The translations under genes and the position numbers were made by a program. A stretch of 64,000 nt of DNA from Vibrio furnissii CIP 102972 (GTDB lineage: Bacteria; Pseudomonadota; Gammaproteobacteria; Enterobacterales; Vibrionaceae): positions 1 to 64,000 of the forward strand of contig NZ_ACZP01000011.1 of assembly GCF_000176175.1 (NCBI RefSeq). Reading direction: 5' to 3'. Under the pieces are notes generated by a model. It did no database searches, was not told where the DNA came from, and saw only the letters and a program-made list of their open reading frames with translations. Position 1 is the stretch's first letter. Every line of letters starts with the position of its first letter. This document shows positions 21,304 to 30,658 of this stretch, in pieces.

Positions 21304-21585
21304 ATGTCTATGACAACCTATGAAATGGCTCGCATCTGGGAACAACTCGACGAGTCTCCAGAAAAGGTTATGTTTGGCAAATTGCTCGCAGAGCTGGGCA
21401 ACCAAAGTAGTGAACGTGTTCGTAGTGCCGCCAAGCAGGTACCACTGCCGGTGTTGCGTGATCTGGTCTTTCAATTCCAACAAGTGATTGATTCACGCAA
21501 GAACGAACAAGTTGATTTGCTAGCGAAAGAGCTCGCCAAACAAGGTATCTCACCCGATGAGCTGTTGAAATACCTGAACAAATAA
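21304..21585 (+). CDS. Conserved-looking small protein of unknown function
   Basis: A 93-aa, probably all-helical, soluble, charged protein. I chose ATG at 21304 (MSMTTYEMARIWEQLDESPEKV); an in-frame start upstream has no ribosome site, and ATG at 21310 is an alternative. The C-terminal tail LAKELAKQGISPDELLKYLNK resembles the end of H-NS-like proteins in style, but the H-NS DNA-binding signature is absent, so no function is assigned. It has its own terminator and ends against asnC. Confidence 0.75.
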   Translation: MSMTTYEMARIWEQLDESPEKVMFGKLLAELGNQSSERVRSAAKQVPLPVLRDLVFQFQQVIDSRKNEQVDLLAKELAKQGISPDELLKYLNK

Positions 21586-21599
21586 ACAAAATTTACAAG

Positions 21600-21627
21600 A
21601 AAAGCCCGGGCTGAGTCCCGGGCTTTT
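21600..21627. terminator. Bidirectional terminator between the 93-aa gene and asnC
   Basis: AAAAGCCCGGG and CCCGGGCTTTT form a perfect stem around CTGAGT, with A-tract and T-tract on either side, serving both convergent genes. Confidence 0.92.
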
Positions 21628-22092
21628 CTATGGGTTGACGTTGCGGTTGATCGGGTTTTGCAGCGAAATCAGTGTTTCGGTCGATTGCACTTCGTCGATC
21701 GCCTGCAACTTGTCGATCAGCACGTATTGCAGCTCTTCAATCGATTTACACATCAGTTTGACGAATATGTTGTACGCGCCAGTGGTGTAATAGGCTTCGA
21801 CCACTTCATCTAGCGCATTGAGCTTGGCCAGCGCGGAATGGTAATCGCGCGCGGCGTTAAGGTTGATGCCGATAAAGCAGCACACGTCGTATCCGAGCTT
21901 TTTGGTGTTCACCACCACTTCGGTGCCTTGAATGACATCCGCGGCTTTCATCTTCTCGATACGCACGTGAATGGTGGCGGGGCTGACATTGAACTGCTTG
22001 GCCATTTCTGCGTAAGGGGTCCGAGCGTCATCCATCAAAATTTTCAGAATCGCGCGATCCAATTCGTCCAGTTTTGCTGTGGCTACTTGCAT
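21628..22092 (-). CDS. asnC: Lrp/AsnC-family regulator AsnC
   Basis: A 154-aa protein very close to E. coli AsnC: LDELDRAILKILMDDARTPYAEMAKQFNVSPATIHVRIEKMK (winged helix) and YDVCCFIGINL, AKLNALDEVVEAYYTTGAYNIFVKLMCKS, STETLISLQNPI (RAM ligand domain). In E. coli it activates the divergent asnA in low asparagine. Here the divergent neighbour is a GGDEF-EAL gene instead, so its target may lie elsewhere. Confidence 0.94.
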   Translation of the reverse strand: MQVATAKLDELDRAILKILMDDARTPYAEMAKQFNVSPATIHVRIEKMKAADVIQGTEVVVNTKKLGYDVCCFIGINLNAARDYHSALAKLNALDEVVEAYYTTGAYNIFVKLMCKSIEELQYVLIDKLQAIDEVQSTETLISLQNPINRNVNP

Positions 22093-22192
22093 ATTAAATC
22101 CTGCGTTTTGTGCAATTGGTCAGAATATCACACGGATAATCTATGATTTGGAGTGATATCATTAATCATCGACTCTGCCAAGGAATCCGTTT

Positions 22193-24478
22193 GTGGCTCG
22201 CTTATTTTTCGCCATGTCATCGCTGTTATTGAGCGTCATGGTGGCGCCGCTTCATGCGGCCCCTCTCACCACGTCAGCGGCGCCGACGTTCTTTGAACGT
22301 ATCGGGCTGAGCAATCATCAACATTGGGACATCGCCACGGTGTTGACAGGGCTGGTGCTAGTGGTTGGCGTCCTCGCCTTGTTACTTTACTACCTCGTAC
22401 GGCTGCGCAACAGTGAACGCCAGATCCGCGATCATCAGCGCCTGTTGGAGTCGGTGTTTGAACAGAGTAACCACTATATCGGTATTTTTGATCATCAGGG
22501 CGGGCTTATTTCCTGCAATCATAAATTTCAGGAACTGTTGTACCGCCAAGGTGTGAGCCTCGAACAGCCGTTGTGGCAGCATCCGCACTGGGAAGATGCT
22601 TCTGCCGAACGCATCAAAGCGTACTTTGAAGAAGTCTCCACCCAACCGCGGCAGTTTGAAGCGGAAATCTGGCACGCCGATCAGGGCGCCATTGTATTGG
22701 AATGGGCATTCAAACCCATGTTCAATATGCCGGGTGAACCGATTCAATATCTGTGTGAAGCGCAAGATATTACCTGGCGGAAAATCACCGAAGACAAACT
22801 GTTTCAGCGTGAAGCCAGCCTCAGTCACTATTACGACCTGCAACCGGTGATGATGCTGACGCTCGATGAGCAGAACCGCATTCAACAAGTGAACCGGTTT
22901 GCCGAACAGATGCTCGGGTTTGATGCTTCGCAGATGCTTGGTCATCGTTTGAAAGAGTTTTACCTCAGCGAGCAAGCGCTCAGCGCGCGTCAAATGTTGC
23001 TGCAACCCAATCAATCGCTGCAAGGCGTGTGGCAGCGTGAAATTGAATATCGCCATGCTGATGGCCACGCCATTTGGGTGCGTGAAAATATTCGTGCGCT
23101 GGTGGAAACGGGCCACCTGCTGATTGTGGGAGAAGACGTGACGCCCACGCGCAAACTGGCTGACGAACTGGCCTATCAAGCCAAATTTGACCTGCTGACC
23201 AACACCTACAACCGCAACCAGTTTGAGCTGGAACTGGCGCAAGCGCTGCAAGAGACGGAAACCGAACTGCGCACGCACGCCATGTTGTACCTCGACCTCG
23301 ACCAACTCAAAGTCCTCAACGACACCGCCGGCCACGATGCCGGAGACGGCGCGATTCAGTTTTGCGCCAGCATGTTGGAAGAGGTGTTGCCGTACAACGC
23401 GGTTTTGGCGCGCATGGGCGGCGATGAGTTTGCTATTTTGCTCAAAGACTGCACCGAGCGAGATGCGATTCAGGTGGCGAAAATCATCGTCGCGACCTTG
23501 GCTGAGCACGCGTTTTGGTGGGATGACATTCGCCTCAATTTGACGTGTTCGATCGGGATTCGTTTGATTGACCACACTGCGACATCACCGCAGATGGTGC
23601 ATGCGCAGGCGGACACCGCGTGTCACGCTGCCAAAGAAGAGGGACGCAACCGCTACAACTTGTATCGTCAGGATGATGCAGATCTGTGCCGCCGCCAGTT
23701 GGAGATGGAGAGCGTCAATCTGGTGCATGATGCGCTGGCAAAAGATCGCGTCGAGCTGTTTGCACAGCAGATTCTGGCGTTGAGCGGGGATGACGCGGGC
23801 ATGCACTTTGAGATTTTGGTGCGCATCAAGAATGCGGCGGGCGAGTACGTGTCGCCGGGTATCTTCGTGCCTGCCTCTGAACGCTATAACGTGGCACACC
23901 TGCTGGATAAACAAGTGGTGGAACAGACGCTGCGCTGGTTTGAAACCCGCCCGCAGGTGCTGGCTCACTTGGGCTTGTGTTCCATCAACCTGTCCGGTCA
24001 CTCGATGGGCAATGCGGAATTCATCGACACGCTGCTGGCGCGGCTGCAACGCAGTGATGTGCCATGCGAAAAAATCTGTTTTGAAATCACCGAAACCGCC
24101 GCGATGCGCAACCTTAATCAGGCGATTGATCTGTTTAGTCGCCTGAAACAGCTCGGCTGTCGCATCGCGTTGGACGATTTTGGATCGGGGCTCTCTTCGT
24201 TCGGCTACCTGAAAAAGTTGCCGATCGACATCGTTAAAATCGATGGCCTGTTTGTGCGCGACATTGATGTGAATGAGACGGACCATTTGATGGTGCGTTC
24301 AATCCACGATTTGGCCCGCCAGATGGGAAAACAGACCGTGGCCGAGTTCGTCGAAAATGAGGCGATTTTGCAGCGTTTACGCGAGATTGGCGTCCATTTT
24401 GCGCAGGGTTATCAGATTGGCAAACCACAGCCGATTGACGAGCTGGTTGAACAACTGCTGACCGCGCAGAAGGCTTAG
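22193..24478 (+). CDS. Membrane PAS-PAS-GGDEF-EAL cyclic-di-GMP protein
   Basis: A 761-aa protein starting with GTG after AAGGAA. It has a signal-like segment (1-23), a membrane helix near 45-70, two PAS domains (about 80-200 and 210-320), a GGDEF domain with intact [12 protein letters not shown] near 409, and an EAL domain. The usual RxxD inhibitory site before GGDEF is not seen. The EAL signature is FEILVRI; other catalytic positions are kept ([54 protein letters not shown]). It could make or degrade c-di-GMP. Divergent from asnC. Confidence 0.92.
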   Translation: MARLFFAMSSLLLSVMVAPLHAAPLTTSAAPTFFERIGLSNHQHWDIATVLTGLVLVVGVLALLLYYLVRLRNSERQIRDHQRLLESVFEQSNHYIGIFDHQGGLISCNHKFQELLYRQGVSLEQPLWQHPHWEDASAERIKAYFEEVSTQPRQFEAEIWHADQGAIVLEWAFKPMFNMPGEPIQYLCEAQDITWRKITEDKLFQREASLSHYYDLQPVMMLTLDEQNRIQQVNRFAEQMLGFDASQMLGHRLKEFYLSEQALSARQMLLQPNQSLQGVWQREIEYRHADGHAIWVRENIRALVETGHLLIVGEDVTPTRKLADELAYQAKFDLLTNTYNRNQFELELAQALQETETELRTHAMLYLDLDQLKVLNDTAGHDAGDGAIQFCASMLEEVLPYNAVLARMGGDEFAILLKDCTERDAIQVAKIIVATLAEHAFWWDDIRLNLTCSIGIRLIDHTATSPQMVHAQADTACHAAKEEGRNRYNLYRQDDADLCRRQLEMESVNLVHDALAKDRVELFAQQILALSGDDAGMHFEILVRIKNAAGEYVSPGIFVPASERYNVAHLLDKQVVEQTLRWFETRPQVLAHLGLCSINLSGHSMGNAEFIDTLLARLQRSDVPCEKICFEITETAAMRNLNQAIDLFSRLKQLGCRIALDDFGSGLSSFGYLKKLPIDIVKIDGLFVRDIDVNETDHLMVRSIHDLARQMGKQTVAEFVENEAILQRLREIGVHFAQGYQIGKPQPIDELVEQLLTAQKA

Positions 24479-24543
24479 CCGCCACGCTGAAAATCGGCTA
24501 CACTGGCCGCCGATTTGACCCCCTCGATTCTGGAGTGAGACCT

Positions 24544-25332
24544 TTGCAGCTACAACTGATTTGTGAAGTCCGCGAACGTGCTGAAGAACTGCAACGTATC
24601 GCCAAGCGCTGGCATTTAAGCCACGATGCCAGCAGCCCGTTTGCGCTGGTGCTGACGGCGGAACGCTTGGAACTGCGTAAAACCGATGAGCCCAAACTGG
24701 GTGCGATTTACGTTGACTGGGTCAGCGGCGCGGTGGCGCATCGCCGTAAATTTGGTGGCGGCAAAGGTCAGGCGATCGCCAAAGCTGCAGGGTTGAACAA
24801 AGGCGTGACGCCGACGGTGCTTGATGGCACGGCAGGTTTGGGACGTGATGCGTTTGTGCTGGCGTCATTGGGCTGCAAGGTGCAGATGGTGGAACGTCAT
24901 CCGGTGGTTGCGGCGTTGCTCGACGATGGCCTGATGCGCGCGCAACTCGATGCAGAAATCGGTCCGTGGGTCAGTGAACGAGTCACGTTGCTGCATGCGT
25001 CCAGCCATGCTGCGCTGGATCAGCTGGCGCAGGATGCAACGTTTGAACGCCCAGACGTGGTCTATCTCGATCCCATGTATCCGCACTCGGAAAACAAAAA
25101 GAAAACCGCGTTGGTCAAAAAAGAGATGCGTGTATTTCAATCCTTGGTCGGGGCCGACAACGACGCAGATGCGTTGCTGGCACCGGCATTGTCGCTGGCG
25201 ACCAAACGTGTGGTGGTGAAGCGTCCGGATTACGCCGAATGGTTGAATGAACACAAACCGAGCATGGCGATTGAAACCAAGAAGAACCGCTTTGATGTAT
25301 ACGTGATTGCCGCGATGGGCGACAGCCAATAA
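24544..25332 (+). CDS. rsmJ: 16S rRNA (guanine-1516-N2)-methyltransferase RsmJ
   Basis: About 262 aa. I prefer TTG at 24544 (MQLQLICEV) because GGAG lies 8 nt upstream; GTG at 24535 overlaps that site. Class I methyltransferase features: SAM site [20 protein letters not shown], acidic turn [12 protein letters not shown], and catalytic motif [15 protein letters not shown] (DPMYP). RsmJ methylates G1516 of 16S rRNA. It follows the GGDEF-EAL gene by about 65 nt. Confidence 0.94.
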   Translation: MQLQLICEVRERAEELQRIAKRWHLSHDASSPFALVLTAERLELRKTDEPKLGAIYVDWVSGAVAHRRKFGGGKGQAIAKAAGLNKGVTPTVLDGTAGLGRDAFVLASLGCKVQMVERHPVVAALLDDGLMRAQLDAEIGPWVSERVTLLHASSHAALDQLAQDATFERPDVVYLDPMYPHSENKKKTALVKKEMRVFQSLVGADNDADALLAPALSLATKRVVVKRPDYAEWLNEHKPSMAIETKKNRFDVYVIAAMGDSQ

Positions 25333-25372
25333 ATCAGCACTTGCGTTTCCGCGGGGGGACGGTTATATCTAA

Positions 25373-25395
25373 CTAAGAATTATTCCTATTCTTAG
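25373..25395. promoter_or_regulatory. Palindrome ahead of the lysine-rich small gene
   Basis: CTAAGAAT and ATTCTTAG are perfect 8-bp arms around TATTCCT, ending 14 bp before the next start codon. The position suits a repressor site. It matches a Fur box at only about 10 of 19 positions, so the binding protein is unknown. Confidence 0.5.
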
Positions 25396-25409
25396 CTGGA
25401 GCCTCGACC

Positions 25410-25817
25410 ATGACGAAACGATTGTGTAAGTTAAATCGTCGTGACATCACCACCTCCCTGGGTGAGATTCATCGCTTGGTGGCGCAACCGGCCTTTATGT
25501 GCCGTGCTTGTGCCCGTTCATCCGCCGACAAAAATGCGCTGTGTAAGCCCGAAGCCTTGCCCACGCTCAAACGTGCAAGCAAAGCCCAAGGGGCTGTTGA
25601 TGTGCGTGCGACGCGCAGCAAGTCCGCAGAAAAAGCGGCGCTGAAACTGGCGAAGAAGACGCTGAAAAAGCAGAAAAAATATCAGAAGAAGCTGGCCAAA
25701 GTACTCAAACAGCAACAGAAAGTGATGAAAAAGCAGCAAGCGCTGCAAGCCAAATTCGATGCGTTGACCCCCAGCGTGGTGTTAACCGACAGCCGCGTGC
25801 TGACGCACGTGCACTGA
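25410..25817 (+). CDS. Small basic protein with N-terminal Cys cluster, unknown function
   Basis: A 135-aa protein. The N-terminal third has cysteines at about 6, 31, 34 and 45 (CKLNRR...CRACARSSADKNALCKP), possibly binding zinc or an Fe-S cluster. Residues 70-115 are extremely rich in Lys, Gln and Ala and predict a long coiled coil (KKTLKKQKKYQKKLAKVLKQ). The start has GGAG upstream. A palindrome precedes it and a strong terminator follows, so it is a separately regulated single gene. I do not recognise the family. Confidence 0.75.
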   Translation: MTKRLCKLNRRDITTSLGEIHRLVAQPAFMCRACARSSADKNALCKPEALPTLKRASKAQGAVDVRATRSKSAEKAALKLAKKTLKKQKKYQKKLAKVLKQQQKVMKKQQALQAKFDALTPSVVLTDSRVLTHVH

Positions 25818-25830
25818 TGCTAATGCCATG

Positions 25831-25859
25831 AAAAAGCCCACCAATCGGTGGGCTTTTTT
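25831..25859 (+). terminator. Terminator after the lysine-rich small gene
   Basis: AAAAAGCCCACC and GGTGGGCTTTTTT pair around AATC. It can act in both directions. Confidence 0.93.
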
Positions 25860-25898
25860 GTGTGTCGCTTTCGGCTCATTTGTTGACGGCGCATTCGC

Positions 25899-26783
25899 TT
25901 ATTGGTCAAAGGTGCGGTAGTGCAATTCCACACGGCGTTTGACCCAGGTTTCATTGACCCACAGCGAGAGCAAAATGACCAATCCGCCCAGCGACAGGCG
26001 CAGTACATCCACGTCGCGGTTCCAGATCAGAATATTGACCACCAGACCCGCCGGCACCAGCACGTTGTTCATGATCGCCAGCGCGCCCGCGTTGACCATG
26101 CACGCGCCTTTGTTCCAGGCAAAATAGCCAAATCCCGACGCAATCACGCCAAGATAAATCAGAATGCTCCATTGCAGCGAAGTGGTGGGCAGTTTGCTCG
26201 GATTGCCAAGCAGCAGAAACGCGACACTGGCGACCACCAGCGCACCGAGATAGAAGTAGCCAAACACCGTGTGTTGCGGCAGCGTCACGGTTTCGCGTTC
26301 CATCACGTATTTGTAGCCCACCTGACCGATGGCAAAGCAGAGGTTGGCGCCTTGTACCACCATAAAGCCAAGGAAGAAGTTGTCGTTGATGCCGGCGAAT
26401 TTAATCACGGCTGCGCCCGCCACGGCAATCACGGCGGTGACCAGATACCACGGCGAGAACCGCCCTTTGAGCAAGTCATAAATCAGGGTGACATAAATCG
26501 GCGTAAACACGGTAAACAGCAGCACTTCCGGCACTGAAAGTAGCAAAAATGATTGGTAGTAGAAGCAGTACATCAAGCCAAGTTGAATGCCGCCAATTGC
26601 CATCAGTTTGCCAATCAGCTGACCGGGGACGTGTTTGAACTTAAGAAAGGGAAGGAACACGAGGCTGGCGAGGGCCACCCGCATTAGCACCGAAAACCAA
26701 GAATCGACCTGACCGGCGAGGTACACGCCGATCAGGCTGAATGAGAAGGCCCAAAGTAGGGTCACTGCAGATAAATAAATCAT
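25899..26783 (-). CDS. DMT-superfamily (EamA) transporter
   Basis: A 294-aa protein with about ten hydrophobic segments and two EamA repeats (VTLLWAFSFSLIGVYL... and VVQGANLCFAIGQVGYKY...LGVIASGFGYFAWNKG). The GV/ASGFGYFAWNKG segment resembles the carboxylate/amine/amino-acid exporter subgroup. Substrate unknown. Single gene convergent with the preceding terminator. Confidence 0.85.
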   Translation of the reverse strand: MIYLSAVTLLWAFSFSLIGVYLAGQVDSWFSVLMRVALASLVFLPFLKFKHVPGQLIGKLMAIGGIQLGLMYCFYYQSFLLLSVPEVLLFTVFTPIYVTLIYDLLKGRFSPWYLVTAVIAVAGAAVIKFAGINDNFFLGFMVVQGANLCFAIGQVGYKYVMERETVTLPQHTVFGYFYLGALVVASVAFLLLGNPSKLPTTSLQWSILIYLGVIASGFGYFAWNKGACMVNAGALAIMNNVLVPAGLVVNILIWNRDVDVLRLSLGGLVILLSLWVNETWVKRRVELHYRTFDQ

Positions 26784-26839
26784 AACGAGAATGGTTTAAT
26801 GAAAATTTATCTGCAGTCTAACTGAGTTTTTCTTCGTCG

Positions 26840-27265
26840 TCAGTCGTTGAGTGGTACAACCAACAGGTCGACAGGTGAGCAATTAATGAGCTGGCGGGTT
26901 GAGGACAGCAGTTTGCTCCAGAAATCTTGGTGGTGACCGCACACCACTAAATCAATGTTGAACTCATTGATGGTGTCGCACAGCTCGTTACTCAAATCGC
27001 CGCTGCCCACCAAGGTGTGGCGAATCGGGTAGTTGGCGTAGTTGGCCATCTCTTGCAGCTGTTTCTGAGATGCTTCCATCGCGTGGTGTTGCGTTTCTGC
27101 CAGGTTGATGTCGATCAGCCCGGTGTAGAGCTCGGCATAGTTCACATCAATGTGAATAAAAGAGATCTCGGCATTCAGAGGCTTAGCCAGCGCAACCGCT
27201 TTGTCGATCAAAAGTTTGCTGTCTTCTGAGAGATCGACGGCAACTAAAATGTGTTGATAACTCAT
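26840..27265 (-). CDS. uspA: Universal stress protein UspA
   Basis: A 141-aa protein. ATG at 27265 (MSYQHILVAVDLSEDSKLL) with AAGGAG upstream; a longer frame adds nine residues without support. The Usp fold motif HILVAVDLS and the C-terminal segment LVVCGHHQDFWSKLLSSTRQLINCSPVDLLVVPL match UspA itself, which is induced on growth arrest and does not keep the ATP-binding Gly-rich loop of other Usp proteins. ftnA and uspB lie next to it on the other strand. Confidence 0.94.
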   Translation of the reverse strand: MSYQHILVAVDLSEDSKLLIDKAVALAKPLNAEISFIHIDVNYAELYTGLIDINLAETQHHAMEASQKQLQEMANYANYPIRHTLVGSGDLSNELCDTINEFNIDLVVCGHHQDFWSKLLSSTRQLINCSPVDLLVVPLND

Positions 27266-27427
27266 AATGCTATCTCCTTGTAGGTGACTCACTACAGATT
27301 AGCACCTCACTGAGAAGTTTTTTGCCGTCGCGATCAAATATCCATCGTGTATGGTCACGGTGTTCTAACAATAGCCAACGAACATGTTATAGTGGCTTCA
27401 GTGATTTATGATGAATAGGAACCCTCG

Positions 27428-27955
27428 ATGCTAGCTCAAGCCATGGTCGATCAATTGAATGATCAAATTAATCTCGAATTTTTTTCATCCAATCTATACT
27501 TACAAATGAGTGCTTGGTGTGAAGACAAAGGATTTGATGGTGCCGCAGAGTTTCTACGCGCTCATGCCGTAGAAGAGATGCAGCACATGCAACGACTGTT
27601 TACTTATGTCAGTGAAACCGGCTCGATGCCAATCCTGGGGGCGATCGCAGCGCCAAAACATGATTTCGCAAGCTTAGGCGAAGTATTTCGCGAAACGTAT
27701 GAACATGAGCAGATGATTACGCAGAAAATCAACAAACTGGCTCATCTGGCGTTCACATCTCAAGATTACTCAACATTTAACTTCCTTCAGTGGTACGTTG
27801 CGGAGCAACATGAAGAAGAGAAGTTGTTTAAAGGGATTTTAGATAAGCTGGAACTGGTCGGCGAAGATGGTAAGGCGTTGTTCTTCATCGATAAAGATCT
27901 GGCTGCATTGGCAAAAGCAGGCTCATCTTCGGTAATGGATGCCCCCGCTGAGTAA
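27428..27955 (+). CDS. ftnA: Non-haem ferritin FtnA
   Basis: A 175-aa ferritin subunit; 24 subunits form an iron-storage shell. Ferroxidase residues are visible: Glu in [17 protein letters not shown] (Glu/His around 50-53), Glu in YEHEQ (about 94) and EQHEEE (about 127-130). Start ATG with AGGAACC upstream. A possible -10 TATAGT lies at 27388-27393. An A-rich/T-rich hairpin at 27963-27992 may end the transcript. Confidence 0.95.
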   Translation: MLAQAMVDQLNDQINLEFFSSNLYLQMSAWCEDKGFDGAAEFLRAHAVEEMQHMQRLFTYVSETGSMPILGAIAAPKHDFASLGEVFRETYEHEQMITQKINKLAHLAFTSQDYSTFNFLQWYVAEQHEEEKLFKGILDKLELVGEDGKALFFIDKDLAALAKAGSSSVMDAPAE

Positions 27956-28029
27956 TCTCGGCAAAAAGACCAATTGAAGCGATCGTCTTTTTCTCTGGGC
28001 ATTCTTACGCAAGATGTAGGGAGGAAAAG

Positions 28030-28353
28030 ATGATCAGTGGAGATACCATTCTTTTAGCGCTAATGATCGTAACCGGTGTGAACGTGCTCCGTTACCTCAC
28101 CGCATTACGCTCTCTTATTTACATCATGCGCGAAGCTCACCCGTTGCTCTATCAGCAAGTCGATGGCGGTGGCTTTTTTACCACCCACGGCAATGTCACC
28201 AAACAGGTGCGCTTGTACCACTACATCAAAAGCAAAGAGTATCACCACCATCACGACCCGGTGTTTACCGGCAAGTGTGACCGCGTGCGTGAGCTGTTTA
28301 TCCTCTCGACGTCACTGGTGCTCCTGACGACGGTGGCCGCCTTTATGCTGTGA
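28030..28353 (+). CDS. uspB: Universal stress protein B (UspB)
   Basis: A 107-aa inner-membrane protein with a hydrophobic N-terminal segment ([20 protein letters not shown]), a soluble middle ([24 protein letters not shown]) and a C-terminal membrane segment ([19 protein letters not shown]), as in E. coli UspB, which is needed for ethanol resistance in stationary phase. GGAGG precedes the start. E. coli also has uspA and uspB together. Confidence 0.93.
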   Translation: MISGDTILLALMIVTGVNVLRYLTALRSLIYIMREAHPLLYQQVDGGGFFTTHGNVTKQVRLYHYIKSKEYHHHHDPVFTGKCDRVRELFILSTSLVLLTTVAAFML

Positions 28354-28410
28354 TTTCGCGGTCAATTGGCAAGCAATGGTTTTACCGTTAGAATACCGCC
28401 CCAAGTGAGT

Positions 28411-28437
28411 AAGGATGTGCGCTGCACATCCTTTTTT
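28411..28437 (+). terminator. Terminator between uspB and yhiN
   Basis: AAGGATGTGC and GCACATCCTT form a perfect 10-bp stem with a 3-nt loop and a T-run. yhiN starts 22 nt later and needs its own promoter or read-through. Confidence 0.88.
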
Positions 28438-28458
28438 ATTGCAGTTGAGTGAGCCGAA

Positions 28459-29646
28459 ATGAGTGAAAAAGTCGATGTTGTCGTGATGGGCGCGGGTGCC
28501 GCTGGCCTGATGTGTGCCGCGGAAGCGGGGAAGCGGGGTCGCAGCGTCTTGATCCTCGATCACGCCAAAAAACCGGGTCGTAAAATCCTCATCTCTGGCG
28601 GCGGCCGTTGTAATTTCACCAACTACGATGTGTCGGCAGCCAACTACCTGTGTGGCAACCCGCACTTCGTCAAATCGGCGCTGTCGCAGTACACCAACTG
28701 GGATTTCATTGCCATGGTCAGCAAGTACGACATTGCGTACGAAGAGCGTGACCACGGCCAGTTATTCTGTCTCGATTCGGCCAAAGACATTGTCACCATG
28801 CTGCTGGCAGAGTGCGATCAGCCGACCATTCGCCAGCGCTACCAAGTGGAAACGCTGGCCATCGCCAAAACCGAGCAGGGCTTTCACCTCACGACCTCAA
28901 CGGGCGATATTGAATGCCAGTCGCTGGTGGTCGCGACCGGTGGTTTGTCGATGCCCAAACTGGGCGCGACGCCATTTGGTTACAAGATTGCCGAGCAGTT
29001 TGGTTTGCCCGTGCTTCCGACCACCGCGGGTTTGGTGCCGTTTACGCTGCATGTGGAAGACAAAGACGCGCTGGCTGAATTGTCGGGCATTGCGGTGCCC
29101 TCTGAAATTCAGGCGGAATGCGGCAAAGTATTTAAAGAAGCGCTGCTGTTTACCCATCGCGGTTTATCCGGCCCTGCGGTATTGCAAATTTCCTCTTACT
29201 GGAAGCCGGGGCAAGCGCTCAGCATCAATCTAGTGCCGAATGTGGACATCGACGAGCTACTGACTCGTTCGCGTGAAAAGCACCCGAACCAAAGCCTGAA
29301 AAACACTCTGGCGCGCGTGCTGCCAAAACGCTTGGTGGAAGTGCTGATCGAGCGCCAACTGCTGAGCGACAAACCGCTCAAACAACTCAACCCGAAAGAG
29401 CTGAGCGCGGTCTCCGACACGCTGCAACAGTGGCGTATTGTGCCCAACGGCACCGAAGGTTATCGTACTGCTGAAGTGACACTGGGCGGCGTCGATACCG
29501 ATTCGCTTTCATCGAAAACCATGGCGTGCAAAACCGTGCCGGGGCTCTATTTTGTCGGCGAAGTGATGGACGTCACCGGTTGGCTGGGGGGCTACAACTT
29601 CCAGTGGGCGTGGTCGAGCGGCTACGTGGCTGGGCAATGGGCGTAA
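28459..29646 (+). CDS. HI0933/YhiN-family FAD-dependent oxidoreductase
   Basis: A 395-aa flavoprotein. Dinucleotide-binding motif VVVMGAGAAGLMCAAEAGKRG at the N-terminus, then the family signature KILISGGGRCNFTNYD, the ATGGLSMPKLGATPFGYKIAEQFG segment and the C-terminal FAD contact GLYFVGEVMDVTGWLGGYNFQWAWSSG. The role in cells is not established; some relatives act as oxidoreductases on bile-acid-type or quinone substrates. Its place beside uspA/uspB matches E. coli. It marks the end of the core segment before the sugar cassette. Confidence 0.92.
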   Translation: MSEKVDVVVMGAGAAGLMCAAEAGKRGRSVLILDHAKKPGRKILISGGGRCNFTNYDVSAANYLCGNPHFVKSALSQYTNWDFIAMVSKYDIAYEERDHGQLFCLDSAKDIVTMLLAECDQPTIRQRYQVETLAIAKTEQGFHLTTSTGDIECQSLVVATGGLSMPKLGATPFGYKIAEQFGLPVLPTTAGLVPFTLHVEDKDALAELSGIAVPSEIQAECGKVFKEALLFTHRGLSGPAVLQISSYWKPGQALSINLVPNVDIDELLTRSREKHPNQSLKNTLARVLPKRLVEVLIERQLLSDKPLKQLNPKELSAVSDTLQQWRIVPNGTEGYRTAEVTLGGVDTDSLSSKTMACKTVPGLYFVGEVMDVTGWLGGYNFQWAWSSGYVAGQWA

Positions 29647-29659
29647 CCGCTCTGGTGTC

Positions 29660-30658
29660 TTAATCGCGCGCGAACCCACCAACGCGTGAGGTGTTCACCA
29701 CCTTGCGCCGTTCACTCATGATGATCAGCAAACGCTGCAGGGCAATGAAGCTGAACAGCAGAATGCCGACAATGATTTTGGTCCACCATGAACTGAGCGT
29801 GCCATCAAAGGTGATGTAGGTTTGGATGAGGCCCTGAATCAGCACGCCAAACAGGGACCCAAAAACCGTGCCCACACCGCCGGATAGCAAGGTGCCTCCA
29901 ATCACCACCGCCGCAATCGCATCCAATTCCACACCGACGGCGGCCAGCGGATATCCTGCGGATGTGTAAATTGAAAACACAATCCCCGCGCAGGTGGCCA
30001 GAAAGGTCGAGAGCATATAAATGCCGATGGTGGTGCGTTTGACGGGCACTCCCATCAGCGCTGCCGAGGCAGGATTGCCCCCCACAGCATAGACATTGTT
30101 GCCAAAGCGCGTGCGATGCGCCAGCAGCATACCCAGTGCGACCACCACCAGCATCACGACCGCCATCAGGCTCAAACGCCCGCCGCCGATGATATGCCAA
30201 GCGCTGCGCGACAAGTCGCGATACAGCGGATGTTCAATCGGAATCGACTGTTCGGAGATCAGAAAACTGACCCCGCGCAGAAAGAACATGCCGGCCAAAG
30301 TGACGATAAACGCGGGAATCTTCAGGGTGTCGATGACCCAGCCCATCAGGCCGCCAAACAGGGCGCCCATCACCAGCGCCACGCCAATCGCCATCCAAGG
30401 GTGCCACCCCCAGTCGCCAATCAAGGTTGCTAGCAGGACGCCCGTAAATGCCACCACGGAACCAACCGACAAGTCGATGCCGCCGGAGAGGATCACAAAC
30501 GTCATGCCCACCGCCAGAATGCCGAGAAAGGCGTTGTCTGTCAGAATGTTGCAAATCACGCGGGTGCTGAGGAACGCCGGGAATTCGGCCATGCAAAACG
30601 CGTAACCGAGCAAAAACACACTGATGGTGATAAACAGCGGGAAATTACGTTTTAGCAT
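29660..30658 (-). CDS. yjfF: Sugar ABC transporter permease, YjfF type
   Basis: A 332-aa membrane protein of the AraH/RbsC permease family with about eight to ten hydrophobic segments and the GGIDLSVGSVVAFTGVL signature. It overlaps the upstream permease gene by 14 nt. With YtfT it forms a heterodimeric pore as in the E. coli galactofuranose system. Last gene of ytfQ-ytfR-ytfT-yjfF. It converges with yhiN with only 13 nt between and no visible terminator. Confidence 0.9.
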   Translation of the reverse strand: MLKRNFPLFITISVFLLGYAFCMAEFPAFLSTRVICNILTDNAFLGILAVGMTFVILSGGIDLSVGSVVAFTGVLLATLIGDWGWHPWMAIGVALVMGALFGGLMGWVIDTLKIPAFIVTLAGMFFLRGVSFLISEQSIPIEHPLYRDLSRSAWHIIGGGRLSLMAVVMLVVVALGMLLAHRTRFGNNVYAVGGNPASAALMGVPVKRTTIGIYMLSTFLATCAGIVFSIYTSAGYPLAAVGVELDAIAAVVIGGTLLSGGVGTVFGSLFGVLIQGLIQTYITFDGTLSSWWTKIIVGILLFSFIALQRLLIIMSERRKVVNTSRVGGFARD

